From Leptolyngbyaceae cyanobacterium clean351 (GTDB lineage Bacteria > Cyanobacteriota > Cyanobacteriia > DAIDHW01), in contig DAIDHW010000003.1 in assembly GCA_027451865.1 (NCBI GenBank), forward strand, positions 99,969-163,968: a stretch of 64,000 nucleotides of DNA. Reading direction: 5' to 3'. The notes beneath the pieces are model-generated. The model was not told where the DNA came from. It made no database searches and saw only the letters and a program-made list of their open reading frames with translations. Positions 51,837-64,000 of the stretch are shown one piece after another (the first letter of the stretch is position 1; every line of letters begins with the position of its first letter). Both the position numbers and the translations under genes were made by a program.

Positions 51837-53192
51837 TCAGGTTACGACAGGGGTTTCAAGAGTGGGGGCCGCCTCGAGGAAAACTTCCCCGGCTGGCTCA
51901 TCGTAGCCATAAAGTTCAGCGTAGCGGCCCCAGTCAACAGCAGTCTTAAACTGACGGTAAGCCTCCTTAGGGGTAAAGTGCCCCTCTAGGAGGTCGAGAA
52001 TCAATTCCTCCGAAACCCTCTGATGACGCTTAGCCTGGAGCAAACGGTAAATTTGCTGTACCAAACGTATATGTTCTAATAACTGCTGACGGATGATGCG
52101 TTTGCGCTCATCAATACCGCTGGCACTAAACTCCAGGCCGATCCGGGTTAGGGTGATATCCCCTTCCCGCAGGTTAACCAAATCCATCATTTGGGCTGCT
52201 TCTACCAGGGGTAGCATATCGTCTACCTCCATTAGCAGCTCCTGGGCCAGGCGGTACAGGTCCCCTTGCCGGTCTTCGAGGAGTTCGAGTAACCCGGCAA
52301 TGGAGCCGATGCGCACCCCTGGCAGGGACTGGTACTTGGCCGGTGCTGGAGTGGCGGGGGTGGCCACGCTGGTGGTATTGCTAGCCGCCAGAGTGGGAGG
52401 TTCCGCAGGGGCTTCTGGGTTGGTGAGAATTTTGTAGACCTGGTCCACCAGAGACTGGAAGTCAGAGCTTTTACGGTCCCGATAGTGAGGCAGGGTGACC
52501 GGGAAATCAGCGCGGATCCGACCGGGATTGCGGCCGAGAACAATTACCCGGTCTGCCAAGGTCAAGGCTTCCTCAATCCCGTGGGTGACAATGAGGATGG
52601 CGCGGGTGGGGATACGTCGCTCTAGCCACAAATCTAAAAGTTCGAAGCGCAGGTTCTCCGCTGTGAGAACATCCAGAGCCGAGAAGGGCTCATCCATACA
52701 CAGCAGCTCCGGTTCTACCGCCAGGGCCCGGGCGAATCCTACCCGCTGGCGCATCCCCCCCGATAACTCCTTGGGATAGGCATTCTCAAACCCATCTAAG
52801 CCAATTACGTCAATCATTTTCAGGGCTTTCTCCCGGCGCGGGCCTAGGGGTTCCCCCTTGGCTTTCAGCCCCAGCTCCACGTTCTCAAGCACCGTCAGCC
52901 AGGGGTAAAGGGCAAAGCTTTGGAAGACAATTGCCACCCCAGGATTGAGGCCAACTAGGGGTTGGCCATGGTACATCACCTGTCCCTGACTAGGGGGAAT
53001 TAGACCAGCGATAATTCGCATCAGGGTCGATTTACCTGACCCAGAGGGGCCCAACAGAGCAACTATCTCTCCAGGCTTAAGGCATAGGTCCATGGGCTCA
53101 AGGATAACAACCGGTTGACCACTAGGTTGTTCGTAGGCCTTGCCCACTTTCTCAAGGGCAATCAAAGATGCTGTTGCTTTTTCTACAAGCAT
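51837..53192 (-). CDS. ABC transporter ATP-binding protein (nitrate/sulfonate type) with C-terminal AAA-associated domain
   Basis: GPSGSGKSTLMRIIAG, LSGGMRQRVGFARAL, ~150-aa extra C-terminal domain. Confidence 0.9.
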   Translation of the reverse strand: MLVEKATASLIALEKVGKAYEQPSGQPVVILEPMDLCLKPGEIVALLGPSGSGKSTLMRIIAGLIPPSQGQVMYHGQPLVGLNPGVAIVFQSFALYPWLTVLENVELGLKAKGEPLGPRREKALKMIDVIGLDGFENAYPKELSGGMRQRVGFARALAVEPELLCMDEPFSALDVLTAENLRFELLDLWLERRIPTRAILIVTHGIEEALTLADRVIVLGRNPGRIRADFPVTLPHYRDRKSSDFQSLVDQVYKILTNPEAPAEPPTLAASNTTSVATPATPAPAKYQSLPGVRIGSIAGLLELLEDRQGDLYRLAQELLMEVDDMLPLVEAAQMMDLVNLREGDITLTRIGLEFSASGIDERKRIIRQQLLEHIRLVQQIYRLLQAKRHQRVSEELILDLLEGHFTPKEAYRQFKTAVDWGRYAELYGYDEPAGEVFLEAAPTLETPVVT

Positions 53193-53266
53193 GGCGGTGC
53201 CTAGCCTAGGACACTCCCATTAAAGCATCTTCTCGGCGGTTAGAGCCTCAGTTCAGGGGGCGAATT

Positions 53267-55531
53267 TCAGGCCTCGTTGCGCTTCTTCAGCACGAGGACC
53301 CCCAAGGGCGGTAAGCATAGATCTAAGGAGTAGGGCCGGTTATGGCAAGACCATTCATCGGTCCATTTGCCTCCTAGATTGCCCAGGTTACTCCCACCGT
53401 ATTCCCGCGCATCACTGTTGAACAACTCCTGATAGAACCCCGCCTCAGGAACCCCCACCCGGTAGTGGGAGTGGGGCTGGGGAGTGAAGTTGCAGACGGT
53501 GATGACGTAGTCTTGGCGATTTTTAGCCCAGCGGATGAAGGAGACAACGCTGTGGCGGTTATCACTGCAGTCAATCCACTCAAAACCATCCTGGGAAAAG
53601 TCTTGGCTGTACAGGGCCGACTCTTGTCGATAGAGCTTGTTTAGATCCTGCAGGAACCGCTTAAGTTTTTGATGGGACTCGTACTGTAGTAGATGCCACT
53701 CTAGGTCTGACCAAACGTTCCATTCACTCCACTGGCCAAACTCCATGCTCATAAACAGGGTCTTTTTACCCGGATGGCTGAACATGTAAGCGTAGAGGCA
53801 ACGGAGATTGGCAAACTTTAGCCACTCATCCCCGGGCATCTTCCCCAACATATTGCTCTTCCCGTGGACAATCTCGTCGTGGGAAAGGGCCAACATAAAG
53901 TTCTCGCTGAAGGCGTACCAAATGCTGAAGGTAACATTATTTTGGTGGAACTGCCTAAACCAGGGGTCCATGGCAAAATAATCCAGCATGTCGTGCATCC
54001 AACCCATATTCCACTTCAGGTTAAAGCCGAGGCCACCGGTGTAGGTGGGCCAGGAAACCATTGGCCAAGCTGTGGACTCCTCGGCAATGGAGAGGATCCC
54101 GGGGAAGTAGCTGAAGATGACATGGTTCATTTGGCGTAGAAAATCCGCCGCCTCGAGATTTTCCCGGCCGCCGTACTGGTTTTGGAGCCACTCCCCCTCG
54201 GGCCGGCAGTAGTCCAGGTAAAGCATGGAGGCCACAGCATCCACGCGAATACCGTCAATGTGGTACTTGTCAAGCCAAAACAGGGCATTGGCGACGAGGT
54301 AGTTTCTCACCTCGTGGCGGGAGTAGTTGAACACCAAAGTCCCCCACTCCTTATGTTCACCCCGCCGGGGGTCAGCGTGCTCATACAGGTGAGTGCCATC
54401 AAAGAAAGCCAGGCCGTGGCCGTCTCGCGGGAAGTGCCCAGGCACCCAATCGACAATCACCCCTAGGCCGTGCTGGTGACACTGGTCAACAAAGTACATG
54501 AAGTCCTGGGGAGTACCGTAGCGGGAGGTACAGGAGTAGTAGCCGATTACCTGATAACCCCAGGATCCATCAAAGGGATGTTCTGCCACAGGGAGTAGTT
54601 CAATGTGGGTAAAACCTAGCTCTTTGACGTAGGGAATCAGCCGGGCTGCCAGCTCCCGGTAGGTAAGAAACCGCGCCCCCGGGTTGAGTTCCGAAACAAC
54701 CACTACCGGCTCTAGACTACCGTCGGGCAGGCGACTAGGTTCAGCACTGCTGGCATGAAGCCAGGAACCCAGGTGTACCTCATAAACTGATATGGGCTGG
54801 AGGAGGGGGTCAGTACGGTAGCGCTCACTCATCCAGGCCTGGTCTCCCCATACATAGGTGTCCAGATTAGTGACAATGGAGGCGGTTTTGGGGCGCACCT
54901 CCTGCCGAAACCCGTAGGGATCGGATTTTTCGTAGATGTGGCCAGCCTGATTCTTAATTTCGTACTTGTAGCGCTCCCCCACCCCTAGACCGGGGATGAA
55001 GAGGTCCCAGACTCCCGTGTGACCCTTGCGCATCTGTTGCTGCCGGCCATCCCAGCAATTGAAGTCACCAATCACCGAAACGTTACGGGCGTCAGGCGCC
55101 CAAACTGCAAAGTAAACTCCGGTGACCCCTTCTACGGTCATGGGGTGGGCGCCCAATTTTTCGTAGATGCGGTGATGGTTCCCTTCCGCAAATAGGTGCA
55201 AGTCTAGGTCGGTCAACTGCGGAGAGCTGAAGCGGTAGGGGTCGTAAAAGACTCGTTCCTGGTCCCCCTCTTGGACCCGCAGCTGATAGTTGGCCAAGTT
55301 TGGGGTGTCAATAACACACTCAAAGAAGTGGGGGTCATAAAGAGACTGCATAGGATACTCAGTACCAACTTCGGGGCAGATCACCCAGGCAGCCGTAGCC
55401 CTAGGGAGATAGGAGCGCACCGCCCAGACGGTTCTACCTGCCTGGTCTACAGGGTGAGGACCCAGAACCGCAAAGGGGTCTTGGTGAGTATTGCTGACTA
55501 TTAATTCGACTAGTTCGCGAGCAATTGTCAT
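53267..55531 (-). CDS. glgB: 1,4-alpha-glucan branching enzyme
   Basis: [66 protein letters not shown]. Confidence 0.98.
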   Translation of the reverse strand: MTIARELVELIVSNTHQDPFAVLGPHPVDQAGRTVWAVRSYLPRATAAWVICPEVGTEYPMQSLYDPHFFECVIDTPNLANYQLRVQEGDQERVFYDPYRFSSPQLTDLDLHLFAEGNHHRIYEKLGAHPMTVEGVTGVYFAVWAPDARNVSVIGDFNCWDGRQQQMRKGHTGVWDLFIPGLGVGERYKYEIKNQAGHIYEKSDPYGFRQEVRPKTASIVTNLDTYVWGDQAWMSERYRTDPLLQPISVYEVHLGSWLHASSAEPSRLPDGSLEPVVVVSELNPGARFLTYRELAARLIPYVKELGFTHIELLPVAEHPFDGSWGYQVIGYYSCTSRYGTPQDFMYFVDQCHQHGLGVIVDWVPGHFPRDGHGLAFFDGTHLYEHADPRRGEHKEWGTLVFNYSRHEVRNYLVANALFWLDKYHIDGIRVDAVASMLYLDYCRPEGEWLQNQYGGRENLEAADFLRQMNHVIFSYFPGILSIAEESTAWPMVSWPTYTGGLGFNLKWNMGWMHDMLDYFAMDPWFRQFHQNNVTFSIWYAFSENFMLALSHDEIVHGKSNMLGKMPGDEWLKFANLRCLYAYMFSHPGKKTLFMSMEFGQWSEWNVWSDLEWHLLQYESHQKLKRFLQDLNKLYRQESALYSQDFSQDGFEWIDCSDNRHSVVSFIRWAKNRQDYVITVCNFTPQPHSHYRVGVPEAGFYQELFNSDAREYGGSNLGNLGGKWTDEWSCHNRPYSLDLCLPPLGVLVLKKRNEA

Positions 55532-55794
55532 GGGGAGGGATTATGTAAAATTTTTTTCATGATCTGTATTAGACCTTAGCAAATCCTGACCTGATTCTGG
55601 CCAAGGCCTACTAAAGAACTCCGGCTAGACTAGGTAATGAGGGCTTCATCCCATCGAGTTTAGGGCGTCATAATTGTAGCCTTTCAGGAGATCATCCCTC
55701 CGAGAAATGAGGTGGGTTTTGAATCGCTCAATAGGGGGTCTCCCTGGAGACTGCTATTGAAACTTAAACTGGAGTAGTAACACAGGGGTGGTCT

Positions 55795-56856
55795 ATGGCC
55801 GAAGTGACCCTCGAGGCTATTTACCGCCGCCTCGGGCAGCAGCAAATCCTGGAAAATGTCACTTTCACTGTCCCCGATGGACAACTTTGGGTCCTCGTAG
55901 GGGCCTCTGGCTGCGGTAAGTCCACCATTTTGCGCACGGTGGCGGGCTTAGATACCCCTACCAGTGGAGAGGTCCGTCTAGGGGGTGTGGTAGTCAATCA
56001 AGTCCCACCCCAGCAACGAGACGTGGCGATGGTGTTTCAGAACTATGCTCTGTACCCCCACATGAGCGTAGCTCAGAACCTTGGGTTCGGGTTGCAGGTG
56101 CGAGGTCTCTCGGGGATGGTGATCCGCCAACGGGTGGGGGCAGTAGCCCAGATGTTGGGGATCACAGACCTGCTAGAGCGTAAACCCCGCCAGCTTTCCG
56201 GTGGGCAGCAGCAGCGGGTAGCCCTTGGGCGAGCCATGGCCCGGCAACCACAGGTTTTTTTGCTCGATGAGCCCCTCTCCAATCTCGACCCCCAGCTGCG
56301 CGATGATACCCGTTCAGAACTTAAACAGCTCCACCAACACCTAGGCACCACCATGATTTACGTCACCCATGACCAAGGGGAAGCCATGACCCTGGGGGAA
56401 CAGTTGGTGGTTTTACACCGCGGGCGGGTGCAGCAGATTGGCACTCCTATAGCCGTCTATCAGCGGCCAGCGAGCGTGCACGTGGCCAAGACCATTGGCA
56501 CCCCCCCGATGAACCTACTACCGGCTATCTATACCGGAGAGGGTTTTGTCGTCCAAGACCAAACTCTCCCCTGGTACGGCCCCCGTCTAACCCCTGGTCA
56601 AGGGGTGGAGGTGGGAATCCGGCCGGAACACTGTCGCCCGGGAAGCTGGGAGGAACCCCTGCGGGCGCAAGTGCTGCTGACGGAGGTCCTCGGGCGGGAA
56701 ACCTGGATCCGTGGTCAGGTAGGTTCAGTGCCAATCCTCTGGCCGGGCGACTCTCAAAACTTATCGAGGCCGGGGGAGTACGTGCCTCTACACCTTGACC
56801 CGCGACGTTTATTCGTGTTTGACTCAAGTACAGGGATTTGTATACATCCGGCCTGA
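55795..56856 (+). CDS. ABC transporter ATP-binding protein (MalK/UgpC type)
   Basis: [57 protein letters not shown]-like C-terminus. Confidence 0.92.
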   Translation: MAEVTLEAIYRRLGQQQILENVTFTVPDGQLWVLVGASGCGKSTILRTVAGLDTPTSGEVRLGGVVVNQVPPQQRDVAMVFQNYALYPHMSVAQNLGFGLQVRGLSGMVIRQRVGAVAQMLGITDLLERKPRQLSGGQQQRVALGRAMARQPQVFLLDEPLSNLDPQLRDDTRSELKQLHQHLGTTMIYVTHDQGEAMTLGEQLVVLHRGRVQQIGTPIAVYQRPASVHVAKTIGTPPMNLLPAIYTGEGFVVQDQTLPWYGPRLTPGQGVEVGIRPEHCRPGSWEEPLRAQVLLTEVLGRETWIRGQVGSVPILWPGDSQNLSRPGEYVPLHLDPRRLFVFDSSTGICIHPA

Positions 56857-56867
56857 GGAGAGGAACC

Positions 56868-58295
56868 TTGGATTACGACCTAGTGATCGTTGGCGGTGGG
56901 GTGGGAGGCCATGGGGCAGCCCTGCACGCGGTGCGCTGCGGCCTGAAGACAGCCCTCGTGGAGGGGGCGGAACTAGGGGGCACCTGCGTGAATCGGGGCT
57001 GTATTCCTTCTAAGGCCCTCTTGGCGGCGGCGGGGCGGGTGCGCGAGCTGCGCAATGCCCACCACCTCCACAGTCTCGGCATTCGGGTCGCTCAGGTGGA
57101 ATTTGACCAGCAAGGGATTGCCGACCACGCCCAGAACCTAGTGCAAAAGATTCGCGCCGACATGACCAACAGTCTCAAGCGCCTCGGGGTGGAGGTAATC
57201 CCCGGCTGGGCCCACCTTGCTGGTCCCCAAAAGGTGGCCGTGGACCAAGGGGGCCAGGAGCGCTTGATTAGTGCCCGGGAGATTTTACTAGCTCCAGGCT
57301 CTGTCCCCTTTGTACCCCCGGGAATTGAGATTGACCACAAGAGTGTCTTCACTAGTGATGATGCTCTGAAGCTGGAAACTCTTCCCCCTTGGATAGCGAT
57401 CATTGGCAGCGGCTATATTGGTTTGGAGTTTGCCGACATCTACTCTGCCCTGGGGGTGGAGATTACCCTCATTGAGGCTCTCGAGCAGCTGATGCCCGGT
57501 TTTGACCCCGACATTGCTAAGGTAGCGGAGCGGGTACTCATCACCCCCCGGGATATCGAGACCCGAGTTGGGGTACTAGCCCAACGGGTGGTGCCAGGCT
57601 CCCCGGTGGTGATTGAACTGGCGGACGCCAAGACTCGCCAAGTCGTGGAGGTGCTGGAGGTGGATGCTTGCCTGGTAGCCACCGGCCGGCGACCGGCGGC
57701 GGAGTCATTAAACCTCGAGGCCGTGGGTGCCCAAACTGACAAGCGCGGCTACATTCCGGTTGATGAACACTTAAGGGTACTAGCCGGGGGCGAACCAGTG
57801 CCGCACCTGTGGGCCATTGGAGACGTAACCGGCCTGATGATGCTAGCCCATGCTGCCTCTGCTCAGGGGGTGGCTGTGGTAGAGCACATTTGTGGCCGGC
57901 CCCGACCGGTGAATTATCGCAGCATCCCAGCCGCTGCCTTCACACACCCTGAGGTTAGCTTTGTGGGTCTGACTGAGCCGGCCGCCAAGGCCCTAGGAGA
58001 GGAAATTGGTTTTAAGGTGGGGACAGCGCGCAGCTACTTTAAAGCTAACTCTAAGGCCATCGCTGAGGTGGAGCCAGAGGGGGTCGCAAAACTGGTGTAC
58101 CGCCAAGACACCGGGGAATTGTTGGGAGCCCACATCCTTGGTCTGCACGCCTCAGACCTGATCCAGGAAGCAGCTAATGCCATTGCCCAGGGCCAGCGAG
58201 TCCAGGACTTGGCCTATCTGGTCCATACTCATCCCACCCTGTCAGAGGTGCTGGATGAGGCCTACAAACGGGCTAACGAATCCCTTAACTCCTAA
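56868..58295 (+). CDS. lpdA: Dihydrolipoyl dehydrogenase
   Basis: [43 protein letters not shown]; start (TTG) uncertain. Confidence 0.93.
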   Translation: MDYDLVIVGGGVGGHGAALHAVRCGLKTALVEGAELGGTCVNRGCIPSKALLAAAGRVRELRNAHHLHSLGIRVAQVEFDQQGIADHAQNLVQKIRADMTNSLKRLGVEVIPGWAHLAGPQKVAVDQGGQERLISAREILLAPGSVPFVPPGIEIDHKSVFTSDDALKLETLPPWIAIIGSGYIGLEFADIYSALGVEITLIEALEQLMPGFDPDIAKVAERVLITPRDIETRVGVLAQRVVPGSPVVIELADAKTRQVVEVLEVDACLVATGRRPAAESLNLEAVGAQTDKRGYIPVDEHLRVLAGGEPVPHLWAIGDVTGLMMLAHAASAQGVAVVEHICGRPRPVNYRSIPAAAFTHPEVSFVGLTEPAAKALGEEIGFKVGTARSYFKANSKAIAEVEPEGVAKLVYRQDTGELLGAHILGLHASDLIQEAANAIAQGQRVQDLAYLVHTHPTLSEVLDEAYKRANESLNS

Positions 58296-58301
58296 TCTGC
58301 C

Positions 58302-59180
58302 ATGTTTGTCCGCCGCCGCCCCCTTGCCCCCCCAGTTATGCTGGGGGGCCTGTGCTATCAAGTCTCTGCCCCTGATAGCCAGCCCCGCCACATCCTCGAG
58401 GAAATAGTCTGGCACAAGGAAACGGAGGTCAGCCAACTGCGGGCACAAACTCCTCTAGATCAGATTAAGCTAGACCTGGCTCCCCCAGTGCGGGATTTTC
58501 GGGCTGCCCTCCTGCAGAGAGCGGGTTATCTGGGGGTGATTGCTGAGGTTAAAAAAGCTTCGCCGAGCAAGGGGTTGCTGCGAGCCGACTTTGACCCGGT
58601 GGCGATTGCCCAAGCCTACGAGCGGGGGGGGGCAGCTTGTTTATCGGTCCTAACAGACCAGAAGTTTTTCCAGGGGAGCTTTGCTAACCTGGCAGCGGTG
58701 CGTGGGGCAGTCAACTTACCTCTCCTGTGCAAGGAGTTCATTATTTACCCCTATCAGATCTATCTAGCGCGCCAGCACGGAGCCGATGCGGTATTGTTAA
58801 TTGCCGCTCTCCTGCCGGACCAGGACCTGAAGTCATTTTTGAAGATCACCCACGGCTTGGGGATGCAGGCCCTGGTAGAAGTGCATACCCTGGCAGAACT
58901 AGACCGGGTCCTAGGCTTGGGCGAGGTAGACCTAGTGGGGATCAACAATCGCAACCTGGAGAACTTTACCGTTAGTCTAGAAACCACCCGTTCCCTGCTC
59001 CAAGCTCGGGGAGCAGTCATGGTTAGCCGGGGGGTCCCCGTGGTAAGTGAGTCTGGTTTGGCAAGTCCCGCAGACCTAGAGCTAGTCCGACAGGCTGGAG
59101 CCACCGCGGTTTTGATCGGGGAGTCCTTAGTCACCAAATCTGACCCGGGGTTGGCCCTGGGGAAGCTTTTACAACCTTGA
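58302..59180 (+). CDS. trpC: Indole-3-glycerol-phosphate synthase
   Basis: [56 protein letters not shown]. Confidence 0.96.
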   Translation: MFVRRRPLAPPVMLGGLCYQVSAPDSQPRHILEEIVWHKETEVSQLRAQTPLDQIKLDLAPPVRDFRAALLQRAGYLGVIAEVKKASPSKGLLRADFDPVAIAQAYERGGAACLSVLTDQKFFQGSFANLAAVRGAVNLPLLCKEFIIYPYQIYLARQHGADAVLLIAALLPDQDLKSFLKITHGLGMQALVEVHTLAELDRVLGLGEVDLVGINNRNLENFTVSLETTRSLLQARGAVMVSRGVPVVSESGLASPADLELVRQAGATAVLIGESLVTKSDPGLALGKLLQP

Positions 59181-59183
59181 CCA

Positions 59184-59996
59184 GTGGGAATCAAAGCCCC
59201 CCTTTGGTTAGTTCCCCGTTACGGCCGGTTGGCTTGTCTTTTCTGGGGGGCGGCAGTAGCTGCCGAGATGGAATATCGGCTTAATTTCCTCCTCGCGGCC
59301 CTTACTAGTCTCGGTAATCTGGGAGGAAGTATATTTAGCTTGTTCTTGTTCTACCGTCAGGGTTATACTTTCCCCGGCTGGGGTTGGTGGGAAGCTCTAG
59401 TCCTCCTAGGGGTATTTACCTTCCTACAGGGCTTTGCCAGTACCATTTTGGCTCCCAATCTGAACACTATTGTCCAGCAGGTCCAGCAAGGAACCTTGGA
59501 CTTTGTGTTACTCAAACCAGTCAGCTCCCAATTTTGGCTTTCTAGCCGTACCCTTTCCCTATGGGGGGTGCCTGATGTGATTCTAGGGGGTTTTCTCATC
59601 CTCTACAGTGGCAACCACCTACACCTATCCTGGACCCACTACCTCCTCGGAGTTCTGCCTCTGGGATGTGCTTGCTCTATCCTCTACAGCCTATGGTTTA
59701 TCCTCGGGTCCACTAGCGTATGGTTCGTGAAAATCTATAATGTCACCGAAGTGCTGCGGGGACTGGTGGAGGCGGGTCGTTACCCTATAAGCGCCTATCC
59801 GGTTGCCTACCGGATGTTTTTTACTTTTGTAGTCCCCGTAGCTTTCTTAACCACTGTGCCAGCTGCCACTGTACTTGATAGTCAGGGGGTGGGAGTATGG
59901 CTGGGGGGAGCTGTGGGGTTATCCCTAGCTCTTTGGCAAGTTACCCACCGTTTTTGGCAGTTTGCCCTAGGCTTTTATACCAGTGCCTCTAGTTGA
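59184..59996 (+). CDS. ABC-2 type permease (DUF990-like)
   Basis: Multi-TM, EMEYRLNFLLAALTSLGNLGGSIFSLFLFYRQG, NTIVQQVQQGTLDFVLLKPVSSQFWLS. Confidence 0.8.
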   Translation: MGIKAPLWLVPRYGRLACLFWGAAVAAEMEYRLNFLLAALTSLGNLGGSIFSLFLFYRQGYTFPGWGWWEALVLLGVFTFLQGFASTILAPNLNTIVQQVQQGTLDFVLLKPVSSQFWLSSRTLSLWGVPDVILGGFLILYSGNHLHLSWTHYLLGVLPLGCACSILYSLWFILGSTSVWFVKIYNVTEVLRGLVEAGRYPISAYPVAYRMFFTFVVPVAFLTTVPAATVLDSQGVGVWLGGAVGLSLALWQVTHRFWQFALGFYTSASS

Positions 59997-60074
59997 CCCC
60001 CTTTTCCGGAATTGGTCTGAAGGCAACTGTAGAAAACTAGGTAGGTTAGAAATTAGTTGTCGGGGGTACATCCT

Positions 60075-60710
60075 ATGCACAATCAACCACGGGCCGCCCA
60101 TCACCATCAACCCTGGGGATACGCGCTAGGAGTAGCTGCTCTTATGGCCGGCGCGGCGGGAGCGGTGTGGGCGTGGCACGGTTATCAGCCAATTGCTCCC
60201 TTGGCTCCTGCACCTCTGACCACTCCTGTCGCCCCTGCTACCCAGCCTCTGCAAGCCTCTAGTCACGTTTCCCCTAAACAGCCAGCTACTGATGCCGGAT
60301 CAACCACTACTGCCCGTGTCTACTGGCTGCGGGAGCAGGCGCACCACCTCCAACTAGTGCCCGACCACACTGGTAGCCAGTCTTTGGCTAACCGCCTGCA
60401 TCAACTCCTGCAAGGGCCAAACACTGCAGCTGATATTTCTACTATTCCGGCTGGCACCCAGCTACTAAGTCTGCAGGTCAGACCAGATGGGATTCACGTC
60501 GACTTGTCCCACCAGTTCACTGCAGGAGGGGGCAGCACAGCCATGATTGGTCGGCTTGGCCAGGTGCTCTACACAGCGACTAGTCTGAATCCCCAGGCGC
60601 CGGTCTGGCTCTCCGTTGAGGGCAAGCCCCTGAAATTGCTAGGGGGAGAGGGTCTCATGGTTAGTCAACCTCTCACCCGCACTCAGTTTAAGCACGACTT
60701 CCAACTTTAA
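60075..60710 (+). CDS. GerMN-domain protein with N-terminal TM anchor
   Basis: [16 protein letters not shown]...[43 protein letters not shown]. Confidence 0.8.
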   Translation: MHNQPRAAHHHQPWGYALGVAALMAGAAGAVWAWHGYQPIAPLAPAPLTTPVAPATQPLQASSHVSPKQPATDAGSTTTARVYWLREQAHHLQLVPDHTGSQSLANRLHQLLQGPNTAADISTIPAGTQLLSLQVRPDGIHVDLSHQFTAGGGSTAMIGRLGQVLYTATSLNPQAPVWLSVEGKPLKLLGGEGLMVSQPLTRTQFKHDFQL

Positions 60711-63700
60711 CCGGTATTGCGCATGCCAGTGGCGATGCCATTAATAGTCAGTAGAGCCCCCCGCAGCAATTCGTCTTTGCTGTGAACTCCACCAGCGGGG
60801 GTGCCCTGGTGACCGTGCTGGCGCAGACGCTTAAGTAAAGACACCTGGAGGAAACTTAAGGGGACAATAGTCCGGTTGCGTAACTGGACAGAGCGCTGCA
60901 GTTCCAAATCCCCATCTAGCAAGCGTTTATGACCGGTGATAGCCAAGACAAGGTCCCGAGTGAGGTAAAACTCCTGGGATATTTGCTCAAACAGGTTCAA
61001 GAACCGCTCCCGGTCTTCTGGGAGAGAAAGCTCGCAGACGTAGTGGCGGGCAATCTGTAGGTCTACCTTGGCTAGGGTCATCTCCGCCTTGGACACTACC
61101 ATTTTAAAGAAGGGCCACTTGTAGTAGAAGTAGCGCAACAATTGCAGATGCTCCGTAGGCTCAGCCCTGAGAAACTCGTCTAGAGCCGAGCCCATACCGT
61201 ACCAGGCCGGCAGTAAAAATCGGCTCTGGGTCCAGCTGAATACCCAAGGGATGGCTCTGAGACTAGCTAGCTCTTTCTTCCCACCCCGGCGGGCCGGGCG
61301 AGAGCTGATCTGTAGTTGACTAATTTCAGCGATGGGAGTAACAGTATGGAAAAAATCCCCAAAATCTGGCTGCTCGTAGATCAGTCGGCGGTAGTGCCGC
61401 CGGGAGCTTTCTGCTAACTCCTCCATAATTTGATTCCAGGGCTCAATGCTGTCAAAACCACTCCCTAGGAGGCTGGCCTGGATCACTGCCGCAGTAATTG
61501 TTTCTAGGTTATACAGAGCTAGTTCCGCCAGGGAATACTTAGAGGCAAGGACTTCTCCCTGTTCAGTGATTTTGATCCGGCCGTTGATAGTTTGTCCTGG
61601 CTGAGCAAGAATTGCCTCGTAGGCAGGACCGCCCCCCCGACCCACTGAACCGCCGCGGCCATGGAAAATACGCAAGTCCACCCCACTAACCTGGGCAATA
61701 GCCTGAAGAGCCTTTTGGGCCTTATGAATCTCCCAGTTACTGCTGAGAAACCCGGAATCTTTATTACTGTCTGAATAGCCAAGCATTACTTCCTGAAAAG
61801 CACTCGGGGAGTCTGGGCCATGATGCCCGCCCCGGAGGATTGTGCGGTAGAAAGGAATGCCCCATAGGTACTCCATAATCCGTGGGGCTCGCTGCAGGTC
61901 CTCTACGGTTTCGAACAGTGGCACTACCAGGAGAGTACTAGTACCTAAGGCCGGATCATACAGGCCGGCTTCCTTGGCAAATAACATCACCTCCAGGAGG
62001 TCACTAGCGTGGTGGCTCATGCTAATGATGTAGGTTTTACAAACCTCCGGACCAAATTCCCGCTGCAGCTGCCGCAACATGCGGAAGGTATCGATGGTAT
62101 CTTGGGTACTGCGCGAGAAGGGCAATTCCGTCGGAATTAGCGGCCGGCGAGTTTGAATCTCTTGGATTAGCCAAGCCACCCGCTCTGACTCTGAGAGGCT
62201 TTCGTAGGGACAGGTGAGAATTTGCAAGTGCTGAAGAATTTCGTCAAGGGCTTCACTGTGTCGGGAGCTTTCCTGGCGCACATCTAGCTGCGCCAAGGTG
62301 AAACCATAAATCTCTACTTGACAAATCAGGGTTTCTAGATCCCGGCAACTCAAACCAGTTTCCACCAGACTGCGCTGAAGCAGATATAGATGATCCAAAA
62401 ACTCTGCTCCGCAGGCATAATAGCCCCGTTGATCCCCAGCTGGGTTAGACTGTCGCCACTCCTCCGGATGACTGCGTAGGGTCAGGTTACGTGCTCGGGT
62501 GTTCTCCAATCGCTTGAGCATGTACACCAGTTTCAGACGATAGGGCTCCTGACGATAGCGCAGACCGTACTGACGGTAGATTTCAGGAAAGTCAATCTGC
62601 TCCTGGTCTAGAGAGTCCAGGAGTTCTGGCAGCACATCACTCCAGTGCAAGGACAGGCTCAGCTGACTGATTAGCTTCTTGACGCAGGCAATGTATCGCT
62701 CTAGGACCAGATTACGTTGATAGCAAGCAGTTTCCCAAGTGATATGGGGCAACACGGCTGGGTTGCCATCCCGGTCTCCGCCTACCCAAGAGCCGAACCG
62801 ACAGAAGTTTTGCCGGGGAGGGGACAGGTGGGGAAAAGCACCCTTGAGGGAATCTCGCAGGCGTTCGTAGAGCTGGGGGATAGCTTCGAAAAGTACCTCT
62901 TGAAAGTAGTGCAGGGTGTAGTCTACCTCATCCAGGACGGTGGGTTTGAACTGGTGCAGCTCGTCTGTACGCCACCAGAGGCGGATTTCCTGCAGCAGCT
63001 GAGCCCGCAAAGACCCCAGAACTGTCCCTGAATTGGGGTTGAGATGGAGAGCACCGGCCAGGTCCATGCGATCGAATATGTGGGACATGCGCCGTTGCTT
63101 GTCACGAATCGTATGGCGCACAATCTCCGTGGGGTGGGCTGTAAACACAAGCCACACATCTAGTTGGTCGATCAGGTTTTGGATTTGCCGCGGTGGGACG
63201 TTCAGGTCTCGCAGGTGGGAGAAAAGCCAAGGGAAAGTACCCACATCTCGCCGCCGGCCAGTGTTTTGTAGGCTCTTTTCTAGCAGGTCAACCCCGGGTA
63301 GACTTTCCTCAGAGATCTCTGAGACCCAAGGGGTCTCCCCTAGATGGTGGCTGCGTTGGCGCTCTTGCTGCTCATGGTGCTGCTCGACAATATTGATGAG
63401 CTGAAAGTACAGGGCAAAAGCACGAGCAGCCCGGATAGCAGCTTCAAAGTCTAGGCACTCAACTAGCTTGAACACCTCGGAGGCAGGAAAGTTAGCTGCC
63501 TGGCCCTCAGGAGAACAAATATCCTGTAGCTGGCGGAGCAAATCCAGAAGTTCTTGACCGCACTCCTGCCTCAGCACGGTCTCCCAAAGTTCTTCAACTA
63601 ATTGCAATCGTCGGCGCAGGCCCCACGGGGCAGTGCTCCCCACCGACGTGTCAATAAAGGAGGCAGGCTTAGTTGGCTCAAAACCATCATCGGTCTGGGA

Positions 63701-63715
63701 GAGGCTAGAACTCAT
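60707..63715 (-). CDS. ppc: Phosphoenolpyruvate carboxylase
   Basis: [58 protein letters not shown]. Confidence 0.98.
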   Translation of the reverse strand: MSSSLSQTDDGFEPTKPASFIDTSVGSTAPWGLRRRLQLVEELWETVLRQECGQELLDLLRQLQDICSPEGQAANFPASEVFKLVECLDFEAAIRAARAFALYFQLINIVEQHHEQQERQRSHHLGETPWVSEISEESLPGVDLLEKSLQNTGRRRDVGTFPWLFSHLRDLNVPPRQIQNLIDQLDVWLVFTAHPTEIVRHTIRDKQRRMSHIFDRMDLAGALHLNPNSGTVLGSLRAQLLQEIRLWWRTDELHQFKPTVLDEVDYTLHYFQEVLFEAIPQLYERLRDSLKGAFPHLSPPRQNFCRFGSWVGGDRDGNPAVLPHITWETACYQRNLVLERYIACVKKLISQLSLSLHWSDVLPELLDSLDQEQIDFPEIYRQYGLRYRQEPYRLKLVYMLKRLENTRARNLTLRSHPEEWRQSNPAGDQRGYYACGAEFLDHLYLLQRSLVETGLSCRDLETLICQVEIYGFTLAQLDVRQESSRHSEALDEILQHLQILTCPYESLSESERVAWLIQEIQTRRPLIPTELPFSRSTQDTIDTFRMLRQLQREFGPEVCKTYIISMSHHASDLLEVMLFAKEAGLYDPALGTSTLLVVPLFETVEDLQRAPRIMEYLWGIPFYRTILRGGHHGPDSPSAFQEVMLGYSDSNKDSGFLSSNWEIHKAQKALQAIAQVSGVDLRIFHGRGGSVGRGGGPAYEAILAQPGQTINGRIKITEQGEVLASKYSLAELALYNLETITAAVIQASLLGSGFDSIEPWNQIMEELAESSRRHYRRLIYEQPDFGDFFHTVTPIAEISQLQISSRPARRGGKKELASLRAIPWVFSWTQSRFLLPAWYGMGSALDEFLRAEPTEHLQLLRYFYYKWPFFKMVVSKAEMTLAKVDLQIARHYVCELSLPEDRERFLNLFEQISQEFYLTRDLVLAITGHKRLLDGDLELQRSVQLRNRTIVPLSFLQVSLLKRLRQHGHQGTPAGGVHSKDELLRGALLTINGIATGMRNTG

Positions 63716-63859
63716 AGGCTTTACCTGGGCTGATGGCTCAGTTTAGAATTAGATTCTAAAGGTTTTACGGTCAATTGGGCCGGATTCATAGAAAGGCGGC
63801 GTTGGGAGAGCCTATCCTTGAGAAGCCCACAATCCATAACTGCAGCGAGGGCAAACATG

Positions 63860-63889
63860 TGGACAGATGCAAAGAAATATGAATATAAT
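63860..63889 (+). promoter_or_regulatory. Candidate sigma70-type psbA promoter
   Basis: TGGACA - 18 nt - TATAAT about 50 bp upstream of the psbA start. Confidence 0.5.
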
Positions 63890-63936
63890 AAATCAAGGGC
63901 CTAAAACCCTAACATTCATCATCAGCCATCATCGCC

Positions 63937-64000
63937 ATGACAACGACCATTCAACGGCGCGAGAGCGCCAACGCATGGGACAGATTCTGCGAGTGGGTGA
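63937..64000 (+). CDS. psbA: Photosystem II D1 protein, 5' fragment cut by window end
   Basis: MTTTIQRRESANAWDRFCEWV matches the psbA N-terminus. Confidence 0.92.
   Translation, partial: MTTTIQRRESANAWDRFCEWV

Noticed and set aside
55684-55794. CRISPR-repeat-like string ending in attgaaac upstream of the ABC ATPase
   Set aside because: Only one copy and no spacer-repeat structure; insufficient.

Overview
The window is about 64 kb of a cyanobacterial chromosome. Supporting markers are chlH, acsF, ntcA, the NDH-1 genes ndhA-I-G-E, urtABCDE, glgB, ppc and the first codons of psbA at the right edge. Most of it is ordinary, densely packed housekeeping sequence. The main accessory patch is about 20.8-24.8 kb. 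It holds (i) a small glycine-zipper ORF, (ii) a small protein facing an NB-ARC/TPR STAND (NLR-like) protein, the two sharing a near-identical N-terminal motif (GDSxTxNNxxxxIGxQIGKAExGSH), (iii) an in-frame stop in the NLR followed by 62 further sense codons, (iv) a probable decayed second copy of the partner gene, (v) an HsdM remnant and (vi) a tRNA-Gly. This is my best candidate for an under-described system: a putative NLR/effector pair communicating through a shared amyloid-like or beta-solenoid motif. Other readable regulatory signals are a fluoride riboswitch with an overlapping terminator upstream of a ClC-F-type transporter, a CoaR operator between divergent coaT and coaR, and NtcA boxes upstream of urtA and ntcA. 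No CRISPR array, rRNA or intact IS element was seen. All homology calls are from reading the translations; no database search was run.
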